Assembly: GCA_965215845.1 (NCBI GenBank)
Contig: CBDCEL010000004.1
Span: forward strand, 558,001-622,000
Reading direction: 5' to 3'
Length of the DNA: 64,000 nucleotides
Origin: Aurantibacter_A sp965215845
GTDB lineage: Bacteria; Bacteroidota; Bacteroidia; Flavobacteriales; Flavobacteriaceae
The notes under the pieces are model-generated. The model saw nothing but the letters and a program-made list of their open reading frames with translations, was not told the DNA's origin and did not search any database. Position 1 is the first letter of the stretch. Every line of letters starts with the position of its first letter. Positions 16,482 through 25,365 of this stretch are shown here, piece after piece. The translations under genes and the position numbers were made by a program.

Positions 16482-17789
16482 TTGGAACCCTTTGTAGTAT
16501 CAGCAAGAAAATATCGCCCCCAGACATTCAAGGATGTCGTGGGCCAAAAGTCGATTACAGATACCTTGACCAACGCCATCGAAAACAATCATTTGGCTCA
16601 AGCGTTATTGTTCTGTGGTCCACGCGGTGTCGGCAAAACAACCTGTGCGCGTATCTTGGCCAAAAACATCAATCAAGATAGCCAAATCAATGCAGATGAG
16701 GATTTTGCCTTCAATATATTCGAACTCGATGCCGCCTCGAACAATTCGGTCGACGACATCAGAAACTTGACCGATCAAGTGCGTATTCCACCTCAAGTGG
16801 GCAAATACAAGGTGTACATCATCGACGAAGTACATATGCTCTCGCAATCTGCTTTCAATGCTTTTTTGAAGACCTTGGAAGAACCTCCGAAACATGCAAT
16901 TTTCATTTTGGCAACGACCGAGAAACACAAAATCATACCTACCATACTTTCTAGATGCCAAATATTTGACTTTAAAAGGATTACGGTCAAGGATGCTTCG
17001 GAATACTTAAAATATATTGCCGAGCAACAGGGAATCATTGCAGATGAAGACGCCCTCCATATCATTGCCCAAAAAGCGGACGGAGCCATGCGTGATGCCT
17101 TATCGATCTTTGACCGCGTTGTGAGTTTTGCCGGAAAGAATCTGACAAGGAAGGCGGTTACCGAAAATTTGAACGTACTCGATTACGACACTTATTTCAA
17201 GGCCACCGATTTGATTCTCGAAAATAACATTCCCGACCTTTTGGTTCAGTTCAATAAAATTTTGGCCCTTGGTTTCGATGGCCATCATTTCATTTCGGGC
17301 CTTGCATCACATTTCCGCGACTTGATGGTGTGCCGACACGAACAGACCATCGAACTTCTTGAAGTGGGTGAAACCGCCAAAAAGAAGTATGGCGAACAGG
17401 CAAAAAGAACATCGAGTCAATTTCTATTGAAGGCAATTGACCTTGCCAATGACTGTGACCTAAAATATCGAACAAGCAAAAATCAAAGATTGCTCGTCGA
17501 ATTGACTCTGATGAAATTGGCATCACTTGATTTTTCGGGCGAAAAAAAAAATCCTGAATCGATAGCACTTGCCGATCAGACCGTAGAATTGGTGCCGGCT
17601 TACTATTTCAAAAGTCGCACAACTCACGAAGCCAAAACCCAGGAAGAAATACCGATTACCGACAGTAAAGCAAAAACCATTTCCAATGAGCTGTCCGAAA
17701 AGACCATAAAAACTCCTGAAAAAAGAGATTCGGAAAACAAACCGGAAACCAATAAGCAAACAGCCGAAGCTTTATTGAGCAACCTGTAG
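16482..17789 (+). CDS. dnaX: DNA polymerase III subunit gamma/tau, N-terminal part up to a frameshift
   Basis: Clamp-loader ATPase. The start is TTG: there is an in-frame stop 18 bases upstream and no ATG between, and EPFVVSARKYRPQTFKDVVGQ is the expected N-terminus. Walker A is GPRGVGKTTCAR (46-57), Walker B is VYIIDEVHMLS, SRC is in ILSRCQIFDFKRI. The zinc-binding cysteines found in many DnaX proteins are replaced by QDSQINADEDFAFNIFELDAASNN. The frame stops at a TAG at 17787 after 435 residues, in a charged disordered linker. The rest of the tau C-terminal region continues in the -1 frame. An A10 run at 17542-17551 lies within the gene. See the separate C-terminal entry and findings. Confidence 0.93.
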   Translation: MEPFVVSARKYRPQTFKDVVGQKSITDTLTNAIENNHLAQALLFCGPRGVGKTTCARILAKNINQDSQINADEDFAFNIFELDAASNNSVDDIRNLTDQVRIPPQVGKYKVYIIDEVHMLSQSAFNAFLKTLEEPPKHAIFILATTEKHKIIPTILSRCQIFDFKRITVKDASEYLKYIAEQQGIIADEDALHIIAQKADGAMRDALSIFDRVVSFAGKNLTRKAVTENLNVLDYDTYFKATDLILENNIPDLLVQFNKILALGFDGHHFISGLASHFRDLMVCRHEQTIELLEVGETAKKKYGEQAKRTSSQFLLKAIDLANDCDLKYRTSKNQRLLVELTLMKLASLDFSGEKKNPESIALADQTVELVPAYYFKSRTTHEAKTQEEIPITDSKAKTISNELSEKTIKTPEKRDSENKPETNKQTAEALLSNL

Positions 17790-18280
17790 TCAAAAAAATA
17801 GGCATCAATATTCCAGCTAAAAAGGTCTCTGGACTTTCAATTTCGAGCTTAAAGGCAAAAAAGCAGCACGAGCTGAATCGAAAAGATGTAGTCATTGACC
17901 CCGCCGACCTGCCCAAGGACCCTTTTACCGAAAAGGAAATGCGCCAACATTGGTCAGAATTCGTCAAAAAATTGGAAGCAAAGGGTCAAAAAATATTGGC
18001 ATCGAGTTTGAGCACCGACCTGCCAAAGTTGAAAGACAGTAGCACAATCTACATCGAAATGCCGAATGCTACGATGAAAACCGAAATCGAGCGAGAGCAA
18101 TATGAGATAATGGAATTCCTGAAGGGAAAATTGAATAACTACGATATTAAACTGGCAATTTCAGTCGATGAGACCGCAGCGAAAAAGTATGCCTTTACCC
18201 CAGAAGAGAAATACCAAAAACTAAGGGAAAAAAATCCGGCAATCGACCTGTTAAGAAAGGAGTTCGATTTAGATATTTAG
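17756..18280 (+). CDS. dnaX: C-terminal part of DnaX (tau tail) in the -1 frame
   Basis: The frame open from ~17756 reads EQPVVKKIGINIPAKKVSGLSISSL, then a lysine-rich helix, then DLPKDPFTEKEMRQHW and, at the end, KKYAFTPEEKYQKLREKNPAIDLLRKEFDLDI. From memory these match the C-terminal domain of flavobacterial DnaX, which binds the polymerase and helicase. There is no start codon until an ATG inside the domain (17939), so it is not an independent gene. The two frames overlap between ~17756 and 17786. A missing base near aacctgtagtc, a natural lesion, or programmed -1 frameshifting would each explain it. Its stop overlaps the convergent TMEM220-like gene by 4 bases. Confidence 0.7.
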   Translation, partial: ANSRSFIEQPVVKKIGINIPAKKVSGLSISSLKAKKQHELNRKDVVIDPADLPKDPFTEKEMRQHWSEFVKKLEAKGQKILASSLSTDLPKLKDSSTIYIEMPNATMKTEIEREQYEIMEFLKGKLNNYDIKLAISVDETAAKKYAFTPEEKYQKLREKNPAIDLLRKEFDLDI

Positions 18281-18621
18281 GCTTTTTTAATCCGCCAAGC
18301 AAATAGAAGCATTACCAAGGCAAGAATAAACAGTCCGACCGACTCTCGACCTTCCTCGATATTCTTGATATCGCCTTCACCAATTGTAAACCCTTCAAAA
18401 GTTTCGGGGAACACATAAATACCCCCGGCCAAAAAAAGCAATCCCATTAACATGGGAATCAAATAAGAAATCTTGTTCAAGGCAAAGGCAAAAGAGACCA
18501 AAGCGGTAATTCCGTAAATAACAATCCATAGCACAGGGTCGGGATCGTTGTATTGAAGTGCAGCAGATACTAGGCAAAGAAGGCCAAAAGACCATCCGAA
18601 GAATTTGAAAAACTTGTTCAT
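18277..18621 (-). CDS. TMEM220-family small membrane protein
   Basis: 114 residues with about four membrane helices. ALQYNDPDPVLWIVIYG after the first helix is the TMEM220 hallmark. Function of the family is unknown. It converges with dnaX (4-base overlap) and diverges from miaE. A TATATTTG box on its strand (18633-18626) lies only a few bases from the ATG. Confidence 0.85.
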   Translation of the reverse strand: MNKFFKFFGWSFGLLCLVSAALQYNDPDPVLWIVIYGITALVSFAFALNKISYLIPMLMGLLFLAGGIYVFPETFEGFTIGEGDIKNIEEGRESVGLFILALVMLLFAWRIKKA

Positions 18622-18637
18622 AATGCAAATATAAAGT

Positions 18638-18668
18638 TTTGTAAGGGTAAGCGATCCCCTTATTTTTG
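18638..18668 (+). promoter_or_regulatory. Promoter of miaE (TTTG-N19-TATTTTTG)
   Basis: TTTG (18638-18641), a 19-base spacer and TATTTTTG (18661-18668) match the Bacteroidota sigma consensus exactly, 16 bases before the miaE ATG. This is the best promoter match in the window. Confidence 0.7.
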
Positions 18669-18684
18669 AAAAAATGTTTAAATC

Positions 18685-19266
18685 ATGCTCGGCCTAAAAC
18701 TACCCACGGACCCAAGATGGGTCAATATTGTTGAAAAAAATATTGAAGAGATTCTTACAGACCACGCTTATTGCGAGCAAAAAGCGGCCAGTATGGCCAT
18801 CTCAATGATCATTGGTTTTCCTGAAAAACCAGAACTCGTCAATGCAATGACCGCACTGGCCCGTGAGGAAATGGCCCATTTCAAAATGGTTCATGATAAG
18901 ATTACCGGGCGTGGTTGGGTTCTTGGCCGCGAAAGAAAGGACCACTACGTCTTAGAGCTGAAAAAGTTCTTTCCGAAGGGAGGGAGTCGCAACACCCATT
19001 TGATCCATAAGCTATTATACGCTTCATTGATCGAAGCTCGTAGCTGCGAACGCTTTCGCCTACTTTCAGAAAATATACAGGATCAGGAACTTGCCAAATT
19101 CTATAAAGACCTTATGGTCAGCGAAGCCAATCACTATACCATGTTCTTGAAATTTGCGCGTCAATATGGAAACAGGGAAGAGGTCGACCAAAAGTGGCAG
19201 GCATTACTCGAATACGAGGCGGGAATAATGAAAAATTTGGGTAAAACCGAAACCATACATGGGTAA
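18685..19266 (+). CDS. miaE: tRNA-(ms2io6A)-hydroxylase MiaE
   Basis: Non-haem di-iron monooxygenase that hydroxylates the isopentenyl group of modified A37 in tRNA. Ligand-bearing helices are visible: CEQKAASMA, REEMAHFKMVH, EARSCERF and SEANHYTMF, giving the Glu/ExxH pattern of ferritin-like proteins. 193 residues is standard. It ends 3 bases before the convergent ppk1 stop. Confidence 0.93.
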   Translation: MLGLKLPTDPRWVNIVEKNIEEILTDHAYCEQKAASMAISMIIGFPEKPELVNAMTALAREEMAHFKMVHDKITGRGWVLGRERKDHYVLELKKFFPKGGSRNTHLIHKLLYASLIEARSCERFRLLSENIQDQELAKFYKDLMVSEANHYTMFLKFARQYGNREEVDQKWQALLEYEAGIMKNLGKTETIHG

Positions 19267-19269
19267 CCG

Positions 19270-21342
19270 TCATTTTTTGGTTTTTGCCAAATAATAGTCA
19301 TAAGTGGCAAATTGAGACCTTACCTTGGGCTTATCATTTTTTCGATATACGTTGTCTTGCTTCTCATTAAAAATACGGGCCTTGACATTATCGCTCCATG
19401 CGATTTCAAACGTGTCCAGTATTTCCTTCTTGATATCATCATCATAAATGGGACAACCCACCTCTACCCTATTCTCGATGTTTCGTGTCATAAAGTCGGC
19501 GGAGGATATATAAATCTTGGTGTCGCCTCCATTGCAAAAAATGAACAATCGTGGATGCTCAAGAAATTTGTCGACTACACTGATGGCCTCAATGTTCTCA
19601 CTCAACCCCTTGATTCCCGGAATCAAACAACATATGCCCCTTATAATCAATTGAATTTTTACCCCTGCCTGACTTGCCTCATACAGTTTATCGACCATTT
19701 TATATGAGGTAAAACTGTTCATCTTAATTTTGATGAAGGCATCCTTGCCTTTTGTGGCATTCGCTATTTCTTCATTAATCAACTTGGTAAAAACACTCTG
19801 GGTGTAGTGCGGTGAAACTATCAGGTGTTTATATTTCTTGATTTTATAGGTGGTCTCAAAAAAGTCGAACACTCTGTTCAACTCTTTTAAAATAGGCGGG
19901 TGGGCCGTAAACAGTGTATAATCGGTATAAATTTTTGCGGTAGATTCGTTGAAATTTCCAGTACTTATAAATCCGTAGCGCTTGATTTCCCCATTTTCCT
20001 CACGCTCGATCATACAGATTTTACTATGGACTTTTAATCCCGGTACTCCAAAAATCAGCTTTATGCCTTCGCCCTGCATTTGTTCGGCATATTCGATATT
20101 TGCCTGTTCATCGAACCGGGCCTGCAGCTCGATTTGAACCGTAACCTTCTTTCCGTTCTTTGCGGCATTGATCAAGGCAGAAGCAACCTGGGAATTATTG
20201 GCCAAACGATAAACCGTCAATTTGATACTGCGCACTTTTGGGTCAAGAGCAGCCTCCCGAAGAAATTTTAGCACATATGCGAATTTGTGGTAGGGCGTAT
20301 ATTGCAGGTAATCTTTCTCAGCTATTTTTTCAAGTAGACTGCCTTCCATGCTCAAGCCCAGAATAGGTAGGGGTTCAATCTTTTCATAAAGTAGATCCTT
20401 TCTGCCAAGGCTGGGAAAGTTCATATAATCGCGACGATTATGGTATCTACCCCCAGGAATCACACTGTCTGCATCTTCAATTGCCATTTTTTCCTTTAGG
20501 AATTTCAAGGTGTCCTTACCAATATTCTTATCGTAGACGAAGCGTACCGGGTCGCTTATTTTTCGGTGCTCGACACTGGAGGATATCTTTTCTATAAAAC
20601 TCTTGCTCAAGTCATTATCGATATCAAGTTCGGCATCTCGCGTAATCTTGATCATATGGGCCGAAATCGACTCATAATTGAACATATTGAAAATGTGCCG
20701 CAGGCAATATCGAATCAAATCGTCGAGTATAATGATATAGCTGTTACCATTTTCCTTTGGCAATTCGATAAATCTATCGATTCCCTTGGGTATTTCGATG
20801 AGTGCGAATTGCGAATCTTTCTTACTGGTCTTGTCGGTATCAATTATGACCATTTTGACGGCGAGATAGGCAGCGGTATCCTTCAACATGGGAAACTGGG
20901 TGTCGTCATCAAGAATTATCGTCATCAGTTGCGAACTGAGTTTATCGATGAAATAATCTTTTACAAAAGCCTGCTGCCCCTCGTTCAGTTCGTGCTCTTG
21001 CAAAATGTGAATGTGTTGCCTCTCAAGTTCATCTTCGATATCTTTGAGAAGCTCTACACTTTCTGATTGCTGTTCGATTACAATCTTGGTGATTTCTTCA
21101 AGAAGATCTTTGGCGCTGTCGCCACCAAGAACACTCTTGCCTTTCTTGCCCGCATCGAAAATTCGTTTGACGGTCGCATATCTTACTTTAAAGAATTCGT
21201 CAAGGTTATTTGAGAAAATGCCCAAAAAGCGCAAACGCTCGATCAAGGGTACTTCTATATCTGCGCTCTCTTGTAGCACCCTTTCATTAAATCGCAACCA
21301 ACTGATTTCGCGATTTATGTATCTACTCTTTGTTTTGATCAT
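19270..21342 (-). CDS. ppk1: Polyphosphate kinase 1
   Basis: Membrane-associated enzyme that makes polyphosphate from ATP. About 690 residues from MIKTKSRYINREISWLRFNERVLQE. This ATG overlaps the sixA stop as TAATG, so it is chosen over the 60-base longer reading. FLGIFSNNLDEFFKVR is the N-domain signature. The catalytic autophosphorylated histidine is in GLKVHSKICMI, followed by GFISTGNFNESTAKIYTDY. The second phospholipase D-like half has FIFCNGGDTKIYISSADFM. The upstream SixA-type phosphohistidine phosphatase is translationally coupled, a pairing suggestive of control by dephosphorylation. Confidence 0.94.
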   Translation of the reverse strand: MIKTKSRYINREISWLRFNERVLQESADIEVPLIERLRFLGIFSNNLDEFFKVRYATVKRIFDAGKKGKSVLGGDSAKDLLEEITKIVIEQQSESVELLKDIEDELERQHIHILQEHELNEGQQAFVKDYFIDKLSSQLMTIILDDDTQFPMLKDTAAYLAVKMVIIDTDKTSKKDSQFALIEIPKGIDRFIELPKENGNSYIIILDDLIRYCLRHIFNMFNYESISAHMIKITRDAELDIDNDLSKSFIEKISSSVEHRKISDPVRFVYDKNIGKDTLKFLKEKMAIEDADSVIPGGRYHNRRDYMNFPSLGRKDLLYEKIEPLPILGLSMEGSLLEKIAEKDYLQYTPYHKFAYVLKFLREAALDPKVRSIKLTVYRLANNSQVASALINAAKNGKKVTVQIELQARFDEQANIEYAEQMQGEGIKLIFGVPGLKVHSKICMIEREENGEIKRYGFISTGNFNESTAKIYTDYTLFTAHPPILKELNRVFDFFETTYKIKKYKHLIVSPHYTQSVFTKLINEEIANATKGKDAFIKIKMNSFTSYKMVDKLYEASQAGVKIQLIIRGICCLIPGIKGLSENIEAISVVDKFLEHPRLFIFCNGGDTKIYISSADFMTRNIENRVEVGCPIYDDDIKKEILDTFEIAWSDNVKARIFNEKQDNVYRKNDKPKVRSQFATYDYYLAKTKK

Positions 21343-21827
21343 TATCTCAACTGCTTTGGAAAAATGGTCTGGATCGTTGTTCCTTTGGAAATCTCGGACC
21401 AACTCCCTGTCTGAAAGTCGATTTCGACAAGGCCCGTGGTAGGAACATTTTCTATATACATATTTCCCAATGAATTGGCGAGATGTGTGAAGGCATGGTT
21501 ATGGCCGAATACCATGACCGATTCCAAATCATCATCCATCTCTTTTACAAACTCCAAAACATATTCCCCAGAAAAATCATAAAGCAAATTCGATATTTGC
21601 AATTTGTGCAACGGAAAACCCAATTCGCGAATAAAAATCATACAAGTGTGCAACGCCCGATTTGCCGGACTCGAAAATACTGCATCGATTTCCCGACCAA
21701 TGGTCGCAAACGCTGAACTGACCAACTTTCCATCGTTGATGCCCCTTTCTTTTAATGGACGGTCTTTGTCGCCAACCGAGTATTCCCAAGATGATTTGCC
21801 GTGACGGACTAGGATTAATTTTTTCAT
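21342..21827 (-). CDS. sixA: SixA-like histidine phosphatase
   Basis: 161 residues from MKKLILVRHGKSSWEYS; a Met two codons earlier is possible. RHG near the start and the later GHNHAF histidine form the histidine phosphatase core. FSSPANRALHT is the second typical block. E. coli SixA removes phosphate from phosphohistidine of HPt domains or NPr; here the partner is unknown. The gene shares one base with the ppk1 start (TAATG). Confidence 0.88.
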   Translation of the reverse strand: MKKLILVRHGKSSWEYSVGDKDRPLKERGINDGKLVSSAFATIGREIDAVFSSPANRALHTCMIFIRELGFPLHKLQISNLLYDFSGEYVLEFVKEMDDDLESVMVFGHNHAFTHLANSLGNMYIENVPTTGLVEIDFQTGSWSEISKGTTIQTIFPKQLR

Positions 21828-21939
21828 CAACATTATTTTTTATTATTTCCGTGTGGACGGAAGCCTTTAATTTGAGAGAGCGAAAATTCGTGAACATTCA
21901 AGGCCTTGAATTCGAAAATCAATCTTTGACATTTTATTC

Positions 21940-22587
21940 TTATGGTGCCAAGCGCTCTATTTTCCAATCAAAATCCTCTTGCAATGAATATCGAATTCGA
22001 TCATGCAACCGATTGGGTCTGCCCTGCCAGAATTCCATCGAAGTTGGTTTTACGATGTAGCCACCCCAATTTTTAGGCCGCTCCACTTCCTTGCCCTCAA
22101 GTTGTTTTTCCAATCTTTTAAGTGCTGTTTCGAGCACTTCCCTTGATTCGATAACTTCACTTTGGTTGGAAACTATGGACCCCAATTTGCTTCCCTTAGG
22201 ACGAGATTCAAAATATCCGTCCGAAAGATTTTCGGCAATCTTTTCTACCCTGCCCTTGATAATGACCTGCCTTTCAAGATGTGGCCAAAAAAAGGAAATA
22301 CAGACATTTGGATTTTCTGCAATGGCCTTCCCCTTTTCACTTTCATAATTCGTATAGAAAATGAAACCTTCTTCAGTATATCTTTTTAGGAGCACTACCC
22401 TATTCTTAGGGAAACCATCAAGGCCAATGGTTGAAATCGTCATGGCGTTAGGTTCATCCATACTGTCGGAAGCCTCTACTTCATAGAACCAAGTTTGAAA
22501 GAGCTGCATCGGATTGTCAGAAATATTCTCTTCTGTCAACGCACTCTTTTGATAGGATTTTCGATAATTGCCAAGATCTTTTTCCAT
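21940..22587 (-). CDS. pdxH: Pyridoxamine 5'-phosphate oxidase
   Basis: FMN enzyme that makes pyridoxal 5'-phosphate. FPKNRVVLLKRYTEEGFIFYTNYESEKGK carries the FMN/PLP-binding core, shown here in part. The C-terminal RPKNWGGYIVKPTSMEFWQGRPNRLHDR is the PdxH signature. 215 residues, standard. The gene belongs to the leftward run after rnz. Confidence 0.95.
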   Translation of the reverse strand: MEKDLGNYRKSYQKSALTEENISDNPMQLFQTWFYEVEASDSMDEPNAMTISTIGLDGFPKNRVVLLKRYTEEGFIFYTNYESEKGKAIAENPNVCISFFWPHLERQVIIKGRVEKIAENLSDGYFESRPKGSKLGSIVSNQSEVIESREVLETALKRLEKQLEGKEVERPKNWGGYIVKPTSMEFWQGRPNRLHDRIRYSLQEDFDWKIERLAP

Positions 22588-22674
22588 CTTAAATCAATGT
22601 TCAAACCAAGATAGGTAAAGTTCATGAAAAGTAAAGAATTCAGAAACGGATAGAAGTAATTTTCGAGTAAAATA

Positions 22675-23589
22675 TCAAAGCTCAAATATTTTTCCGTCAT
22701 CTGCCAATTCAACATTTGGGAATATCCCCTGTGCCTCTTCCTTGAATCGGTCGATTGACTTATATCGGGTCGAATAATGGCCTAAAATCAGCTTGCCGAC
22801 ATTGGCGGCTTTGGCAACTGCGGCGGCCTCCCTGGCCGTAGCATGTTTCGTCTTGACAGCGAGATGTAGTTCAGATTCAAGGAAAGTCGATTCATGGTAC
22901 AACAAGTCTACCTCCTTGATCTGCGGCACAATCTCTGGTTTGTGGGATGTATCACTACAATAGGCATAGCTTTTTGGTGGCGACGGGTCAAAAGTCAATT
23001 GGTCGTTCGAGATGACTCGACCGTCATTCAATGTTACCTCCTTTCCTTTTTTAATATTGTTGAAATAGGCCCGGTCAATTTTGAACTTCGTCACCATCTC
23101 AATATTCAACTTTCGCTCACCGATTTTTTCCCTGAAAAGAAATCCATTGGTATAGACCCTGTGCGTTAATGGAATGGTCTCAACGGAAACTTTGTCGTCC
23201 TCATAAATGAGTTCACTTTCTTTTGACGTAAGTTCATGGAAAACAAGTGGGAAATTCGTCCAAGAATCCCCTAATTTCAGAAGTAGGGTAATTGCTTCCT
23301 TTATCCCCTTCGGACCATAAATGTGCATTTCCTTATCCCTGCCTAGTAAACGAAAGGTTGAAATCAATCCCGGTAGTCCGAAAAAATGGTCTCCATGCAA
23401 ATGGGAAATAAAAATATGGTTGATTCGTGAAAATTTAATCTTACTCTTTCTCAACTGAACTTGTGTGCCCTCACCACAGTCAATCAAGAACATATGGTTT
23501 TTCATCTCGAGAACCTGAGCGGTCGGGTTGGTCAATGTTCTGGGTGTAGCAGCGTAACAGCCCAGAATGGTCAATCGTATTGAGGTCAT
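22675..23589 (-). CDS. rnz: Ribonuclease Z (tRNA 3' endonuclease)
   Basis: Metallo-beta-lactamase fold nuclease that trims tRNA 3' trailers. The histidine motif is SHLHGDHFFGLPGL (His63, His65, Asp67, His68). Further ligands are in CSDTSH and LILGHYSTRY. 304 residues is the long-form length. The start ATG overlaps the stop of the preceding DUF3291 gene (ATGA). Confidence 0.94.
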   Translation of the reverse strand: MTSIRLTILGCYAATPRTLTNPTAQVLEMKNHMFLIDCGEGTQVQLRKSKIKFSRINHIFISHLHGDHFFGLPGLISTFRLLGRDKEMHIYGPKGIKEAITLLLKLGDSWTNFPLVFHELTSKESELIYEDDKVSVETIPLTHRVYTNGFLFREKIGERKLNIEMVTKFKIDRAYFNNIKKGKEVTLNDGRVISNDQLTFDPSPPKSYAYCSDTSHKPEIVPQIKEVDLLYHESTFLESELHLAVKTKHATAREAAAVAKAANVGKLILGHYSTRYKSIDRFKEEAQGIFPNVELADDGKIFEL

Positions 23590-24059
23590 AACTTGCTTTG
23601 ATAGTTAAGGGCATCATCACTATCAAAATTGCTTTTAAAGGTAAACGCAAAAGGTGTTTCTCCCAACCTGTTCAAAAGGGCCAGGCGCTCTTTGGCCTCT
23701 TCGGGAGAGGGATTTTGCCCTTCTTCAACGTACCACAAAGCCATATGCCTATCAGACATTTTATGAAACCATTCTTTTCTTCTCTTAAAGACCTCAACAT
23801 GGGCCGAGTCGTAGGTAAAATCGAAAAGTGCTTTTTTAGACTCCCAAACCGACATATTGATAATCATGAACTCATCATCAAAAACCTTGATCGAAGTGGC
23901 GTCTCCGTCTTCATCTTTCAAACGCCATACAAAACCATCACTTTTCTCGGCCAACGTATTGATCCGGTCCAGATTGTTCTTGAAGTCGGCCATTGTCGGG
24001 CTGTCAATGGGAGCCAACATTTTGGCTATGTTTATTTGGGCGAGATGGTAGGTCTTCAT
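23586..24059 (-). CDS. DUF3291 family protein
   Basis: 157 residues from MKTYHLAQINIAKMLAPID. This Met is chosen because the upstream 24 codons are out of character and overlap the previous gene; with it, starts and stops overlap neatly by 4 bases on both sides. The pattern MADFKNNLDRINTLAEKSDGFVWRL and MSVWESKKALFDFTY is that of the DUF3291 ferredoxin-like fold. WYVEEGQNPSPEEAKERL closes the domain. Function unknown; possible monooxygenase-like fold. Confidence 0.88.
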   Translation of the reverse strand: MKTYHLAQINIAKMLAPIDSPTMADFKNNLDRINTLAEKSDGFVWRLKDEDGDATSIKVFDDEFMIINMSVWESKKALFDFTYDSAHVEVFKRRKEWFHKMSDRHMALWYVEEGQNPSPEEAKERLALLNRLGETPFAFTFKSNFDSDDALNYQSKL

Positions 24060-24388
24060 AAATCGAGATCTCGTTCGATTTCTTCCATCTCGATAATATC
24101 GTGCGCCTCTTGTATAGTGGGTACAACACATATTTCTTCAGGAACATTGTCATATCGAACTTTTTCGGTGACGAGAACAAACGATTTTTTTTTCGCCCTA
24201 TGCCGGTTAGACAATTGCAGGAATTCCAAAATATCACCGGCCTTGAGTTTGGAAAAGGAAAAGAGATTGATGACCAAATGATCGTTTTTAATCTTCGGAT
24301 AGGCCGTGTTCAGGTTTTTCAAGAACTCGACCAATGAAATGTTCTCTTGAAATACAATGGTGGTATTACCAATCTTGTCAAAAATCAT
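24056..24388 (-). CDS. Small STAS-like protein
   Basis: 110 residues: IFDKIGNTTIVFQENISLVEFL, then NDHLVINLFSFSKLKAGDILEFLQL, then KKKSFVLVTEKV. The beta-alpha-beta pattern resembles anti-sigma-factor antagonist (STAS) domains, but the phosphorylatable serine cannot be placed with confidence. Homologues in this order are often labelled ribonuclease Z by proximity to rnz, which the sequence does not support. It begins one base after the pyrB stop and overlaps the DUF3291 start by 4 bases, so it is in the same operon. Confidence 0.7.
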   Translation of the reverse strand: MIFDKIGNTTIVFQENISLVEFLKNLNTAYPKIKNDHLVINLFSFSKLKAGDILEFLQLSNRHRAKKKSFVLVTEKVRYDNVPEEICVVPTIQEAHDIIEMEEIERDLDL

Positions 24389-24389
24389 T

Positions 24390-25316
24390 TTACTTTATTT
24401 TTGAAGCCAACAAATAAATCACGGCCATGCGAATGGCCACCCCGTTTTCGACCTGATCGAGAATAATGCTCTGATCCGAATCGGCAACATCACTTGTTAT
24501 CTCTACACCCCTGTTGATGGGACCAGGATGCATAATGGTTATTTTCTTATCGAGACTATTCAACAAAGCCTTGTTCAAGCCGAATTGTTGGGCGTACTCA
24601 CGGGTGGTGGGAAAATAGCTAATATCCATACGCTCATTTTGTATTCGAAGCATATTTGCAACATCGCACCATTCCAATGCTTTTCGCAAGTCGGTCTCCA
24701 CTTCGACACCCAGGCTTTCAACATGTTTTGGCATAAGGGTCATAGGCCCACAAACCTTGACGTTCGCTCCCTGTAGTTTTAAGGCAAAAATATTCGAGAG
24801 TGCGACGCGCGAATGGAGAATATCCCCCACAATGACCACATTCTTTCCCCCAACATCGCCCAATTTTTCTCGAATGGAATAAGAATCAAGAAGTGCCTGT
24901 GTCGGATGCTCATGTGCCCCATCGCCTGCATTCACGATAGAGGCGTCAACATGTCGCGATAAGAATATTCCGGCCCCTGGATTAGGATGGCGCATGACCA
25001 CCATATCGACCTTCATCGAAAGAATATTATTGACCGTATCTATCAAAGTCTCCCCCTTTTTGACCGATGACTGCCCAGCCGAAAAGTTGATGACATCTGC
25101 CGATAGCCGTTTTTCGGCCAATTCAAAAGACAACTTGGTTCTGGTGCTATTCTCGAAAAATATATTGGCGATTGTTATATCGCGCAAAGACGGAACTTTC
25201 TTGATGGAACGATTGATTACCTCCTTAAAATGATCGGCAGTTTCAAAAATGAGCTGAATATCGTTTCTGTTCAAGTATTTTATTCCCAATAAGTGCTTTA
25301 CACTTAGTTCGCCCAT
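24390..25316 (-). CDS. pyrB: Aspartate carbamoyltransferase, catalytic chain
   Basis: First committed step of pyrimidine synthesis. The carbamoyl-phosphate motif is FFENSTRTKLSFE (Ser57-Thr60 region). HEHPTQALLDSYS and MHPGPINRGVE are conserved. 308 residues matches the catalytic chain. No pyrI regulatory chain follows. It is 49 bases after pyrR on the same strand. Confidence 0.95.
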   Translation of the reverse strand: MGELSVKHLLGIKYLNRNDIQLIFETADHFKEVINRSIKKVPSLRDITIANIFFENSTRTKLSFELAEKRLSADVINFSAGQSSVKKGETLIDTVNNILSMKVDMVVMRHPNPGAGIFLSRHVDASIVNAGDGAHEHPTQALLDSYSIREKLGDVGGKNVVIVGDILHSRVALSNIFALKLQGANVKVCGPMTLMPKHVESLGVEVETDLRKALEWCDVANMLRIQNERMDISYFPTTREYAQQFGLNKALLNSLDKKITIMHPGPINRGVEITSDVADSDQSIILDQVENGVAIRMAVIYLLASKIK

Positions 25317-25365
25317 CTTTTGGAGTTATTCGTTGCTCGTTGTTGTCTGCGTATTAAACCATTCA

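Noticed and set aside
20566..21066. Rightward ORF of 166 residues inside ppk1
   Set aside because: Antisense to a conserved enzyme; no domain.
23598..24281. Long rightward ORF (227 residues) over DUF3291 and the STAS-like gene
   Set aside because: It runs antisense to two well-supported genes whose starts and stops overlap neatly, and its translation has no recognisable domain.
25317..25365. PyrR-binding attenuator between pyrR and pyrB
   Set aside because: Too short and without a clear pair of competing hairpins or a T-run.
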